Of a stretch of DNA of 19,424 bases, positions 17,338 to 19,424 are shown piece after piece. The DNA comes from DASRJX01 sp035649235. Lineage in GTDB: Bacteria > Acidobacteriota > Polarisedimenticolia > Gp22-AA2. The translations under genes and the position numbers were made by a program. Location of the stretch: contig DASRJX010000242.1 in assembly GCA_035649235.1 (NCBI GenBank), positions 1 through 19,424 on the forward strand, given 5' to 3'. Each line of letters opens with the position of its first letter. The first letter of the stretch is position 1. Below the pieces are notes generated by a model. That model was given only the letters and a program-made list of their open reading frames with translations. It was not told where the DNA came from and made no database searches.

Positions 17338-17372
17338 TCGGACCAATCGGGTCCGATTGCTCCGAAGGTCCG
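17338..17372. promoter_or_regulatory. Nested palindromes, candidate operator between the Rrf2 and radical SAM genes
   Basis: TCGGACC (17338-17344) and GGTCCGA (17350-17356) form a perfect 7-bp inverted repeat around AATCG. A second perfect palindrome, CAATCGG-GT-CCGATTG (17344-17359), overlaps it, TTCGGA/TCCGAA (17337-17342 and 17361-17366) brackets it, and GGTCCG recurs at 17367-17372. The length (about 19-25 bp) and place, 40-75 bp before the radical SAM start, fit the binding site of a dimeric regulator such as the adjacent Rrf2 protein. It is not a plausible terminator, as no T tract follows. Confidence 0.5.
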
Positions 17373-17411
17373 CGAAGTCCCGGCCGGATTCTTTTCGATG
17401 GAGGATCGCGC

Positions 17412-19424
17412 ATGAAGCAGGCTGCGGCAGCCCGGCCTGAGGAAGCGGCCACACCGACTACCCGTCTGCGGCTCGCGGACGAGCCCAGGACGAGCCCGAT
17501 CGTGCCCCCCAGGAGACTGAGCCGTTACCTGCGTCCCGGAGTCATGCTCGGCGGCGGCCTGAAAGGTGCCGCCAATCTGATCTGGCACACCTTCCAGCTG
17601 GTCAACCGCCGCATTCCCTACGGCGAGATGCACCCCAAGTGGGCGCCGGCCCCGCTGCTCAAGAGCAAGGACCGGACCTTCCCGCAGCTCGGGTTCCCGC
17701 GCGAGACCGATTCGCTCTGCCCGCAGTGCGTCAAGGACGTGCGCGAGAAGATCATCGGCGGCGAGGCCGACTGGCGCACCCTCCTGCAGGGCCAGCCCGG
17801 CGAGGTCCGGGCGCGCATCGTCGAGCGCGACGGGCAGATCTGGATGGAGAAGCACTGCCCCACGCACGGAGCGTGCGAGGACCTCATGGCGATCGACGCC
17901 GGGTTCCTGCGCCGCATGGAGCGGCTGTATCCAGGCCGCGACTTCCGCATGGCGCCGGATCCCTACCACAACCACGGCTCCTCCACGGTGAAGTACGGAC
18001 GGGGCGCGGTTCTGACGGTCGATCTGACCAACCGCTGCAACATGATGTGCAATCCGTGCTTCATGGACGCCAACCAGGTCGGCTACGTGCACGAGCTGAG
18101 CTGGGACGACGTCAAGCAGATCCTGGACAACTCGATCAACGTGAAGCCCCGGCGGCAGATGTCGGTGCAGTTCTCGGGCGGGGAGCCGACCCTGTCCCCC
18201 TATTTCCTCGACGCCGTGGCCTACTCCCGGCGGATCGGGTATCAGAGCGTCCAGTGCGCCACGAACGGCATCCGCTTCGCGCAGGACATGGACTTTGCGC
18301 GCCGCGCCAAGGCCGCCGGCCTGCGCCTGGCCTACCTGCAGTTCGACGGGGTCACGAACGAGGCCAACAACCACCGCGGCGTCGGGAACCTGTTCGACGT
18401 CAAGAAGCGAGCGCTGGAGAACCTGAAGGCAGCCGGCATCGACGTCACGCTCGTGGTCACCATCGTGAACACCATCAACAACGACCAGGTCGGGCCGATT
18501 ATCCGTTTCGCGATCGACAACGTCGACAAGATCAACGCGGTCTCCTTCCAGCCCGTATCGTTCACGGGCCGGGACGAAGACATCGACGACGAGACGCGCC
18601 GCAAGCAGCGCTACACCCTGTCTCACCTGGCGCACGACGTCAAGAAGCAGCTCGGGGTGACGGAGCCGCTGCGCGACTGGTATCCCTTGTCGGCGTCGGG
18701 CCCCTTCTCCGACATCCGCGATCAGCTCGACGGGCTGGAGGCGGAGTGGGGCGCGCTGAAGTGCGGGTGCCATCCCAATTGCGGTATCGGCACGATGCTC
18801 GTGATCAACCAGGACACCAAGGAGGCGGTGCCGTTCCCGCAGTTCCTCGACACCGACCAGCTCCTCGAAGACATCAAGCTCATCACGGATTCCTGCCGAC
18901 CCAAGTCGCTGACCGTGGCCCAGTTCGCTCTGGCGGTGGTGCGCAACCTGCGCCCCAGCGAGCTTCCGAAAGGCCTCACCCTGTGGGAGGTCATCAAGAT
19001 CATCGACGGTCACAACGGCCGCCGGCTCGGGCTGGCCGAGCGGTCGCGCTACAACTGGCGCATCATGATGATCGCCGGCATGTGGTTCCAGGACCTCTTC
19101 AACTACGATTTCCGCCGCACCGAGATGTGCATCATCCCCTACGGCACGCAGGTGGGGGAGGTATCGTTCTGCGCCTATAACACCGGCATTGGCTGGCGCC
19201 AGATCGTGGAGAAGATGTTCTCCACGCACAGCACGGCCCAGTGGTTCAAGGAGAAGGGCCGGCACTCGATCTACGCGGCCGGCAAGGCGGTGCCGCTCGA
19301 GGACGCCCAGCCCGTCTCAGCCGCTGCGCCGGGGACCCTGATCCCGGCCGCGGCCATCGGCCGTCCCGGGCACGACGCGGCGCCGGCCCTGACCGCGGCC
19401 GCGAGCGCCGGCGCTTCGGCGGGC
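17412..19424 (+). CDS. Radical SAM protein of the tetraether lipid synthase (Tes/MJ0619)-like group, 3' end beyond window
   Basis: 671 codons are in the window and the frame is still open at its end. The radical SAM cluster motif C-x3-C-x2-C is CNMMCNPC (Cys 209, 213 and 216), followed by the SAM-binding SGGEPTL. Before it lies a Cys-rich N-terminal domain, SLCPQC (103, 106) and KHCPTHGAC (149, 155), a layout I associate with archaeal MJ0619 and the tetraether lipid synthase Tes, which couples lipid tails. Further cysteines (451, 453, 457, 495, 573, 587) could bind auxiliary clusters. The last part in view (about 625-671) is an Ala/Pro/Gly-rich, low-complexity linker. ATG 17412 follows GGAGG (17400-17404) at 7 nt. 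In Acidobacteriota, Tes-like enzymes are candidates for making membrane-spanning lipids. Radical SAM identity is certain; the lipid role is inference. Confidence 0.88.
   Translation, partial: MKQAAAARPEEAATPTTRLRLADEPRTSPIVPPRRLSRYLRPGVMLGGGLKGAANLIWHTFQLVNRRIPYGEMHPKWAPAPLLKSKDRTFPQLGFPRETDSLCPQCVKDVREKIIGGEADWRTLLQGQPGEVRARIVERDGQIWMEKHCPTHGACEDLMAIDAGFLRRMERLYPGRDFRMAPDPYHNHGSSTVKYGRGAVLTVDLTNRCNMMCNPCFMDANQVGYVHELSWDDVKQILDNSINVKPRRQMSVQFSGGEPTLSPYFLDAVAYSRRIGYQSVQCATNGIRFAQDMDFARRAKAAGLRLAYLQFDGVTNEANNHRGVGNLFDVKKRALENLKAAGIDVTLVVTIVNTINNDQVGPIIRFAIDNVDKINAVSFQPVSFTGRDEDIDDETRRKQRYTLSHLAHDVKKQLGVTEPLRDWYPLSASGPFSDIRDQLDGLEAEWGALKCGCHPNCGIGTMLVINQDTKEAVPFPQFLDTDQLLEDIKLITDSCRPKSLTVAQFALAVVRNLRPSELPKGLTLWEVIKIIDGHNGRRLGLAERSRYNWRIMMIAGMWFQDLFNYDFRRTEMCIIPYGTQVGEVSFCAYNTGIGWRQIVEKMFSTHSTAQWFKEKGRHSIYAAGKAVPLEDAQPVSAAAPGTLIPAAAIGRPGHDAAPALTAAASAGASAG

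Overview
The window is a G+C-rich (about two thirds by eye), densely coding stretch of a Gram-negative bacterial chromosome. LpxC (lipid A), a TonB-ExbB-ExbD system, lipoproteins and a murein-recycling ligase (Mpl) show that the cell has an outer membrane. The mix of a TonB with Gly-Val repeats, two tandem ExbDs, an NtrYX pair behind lpxC, and a radical SAM protein resembling the tetraether/membrane-spanning-lipid synthases suggests Acidobacteriota or a nearby lineage. The phylum is an inference, not something the sequence proves.

Layout. Positions 1-3881 (+) read as one run: the last codons of hslV, then hslU, a lipoprotein with an LptM-like N-terminus and fibronectin III domains, dapF, and a small PGPGW-type membrane protein. 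The last genes overlap by 4 bp or less. nth (endonuclease III) is on the minus strand at 3805-4530 and overlaps the PGPGW gene tail to tail. A 313-bp non-coding stretch follows (4531-4843). It holds a candidate nth promoter, a pair of A-tract direct repeats and a near-consensus sigma-54 promoter. That promoter fires into a 118-residue protein made only of sigma-70 regions 3.2 and 4. Next come a TPR protein with a structured leader, then tonB-exbB-exbD-exbD and mpl (6288-10181). A minus-strand GAF-like/coiled-coil protein (10201-11286) converges on mpl.

From 11554 the plus strand carries lpxC, a DUF4390 exported protein, and an NtrY/NtrX-type two-component pair whose regulator has an intact GAFTGA loop and so should activate sigma-54 promoters. 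An Rrf2-family regulator follows, with only two of the three usual cluster cysteines. After a 103-bp gap with nested palindromes comes a long radical SAM protein that runs off the window end.

How the genes may work together. Most serve the envelope: DAP and murein recycling (dapF, mpl), lipid A (lpxC), energised uptake (tonB-exbBD), lipoproteins and perhaps membrane-spanning lipids. Two regulatory circuits are the most novel elements. One is a sigma-54-type promoter driving a solitary sigma region 4 protein, in the same window as a sigma-54 activator. The other is an Rrf2 regulator next to a Tes-like radical SAM gene with a likely operator between them. Both are inferences from sequence.
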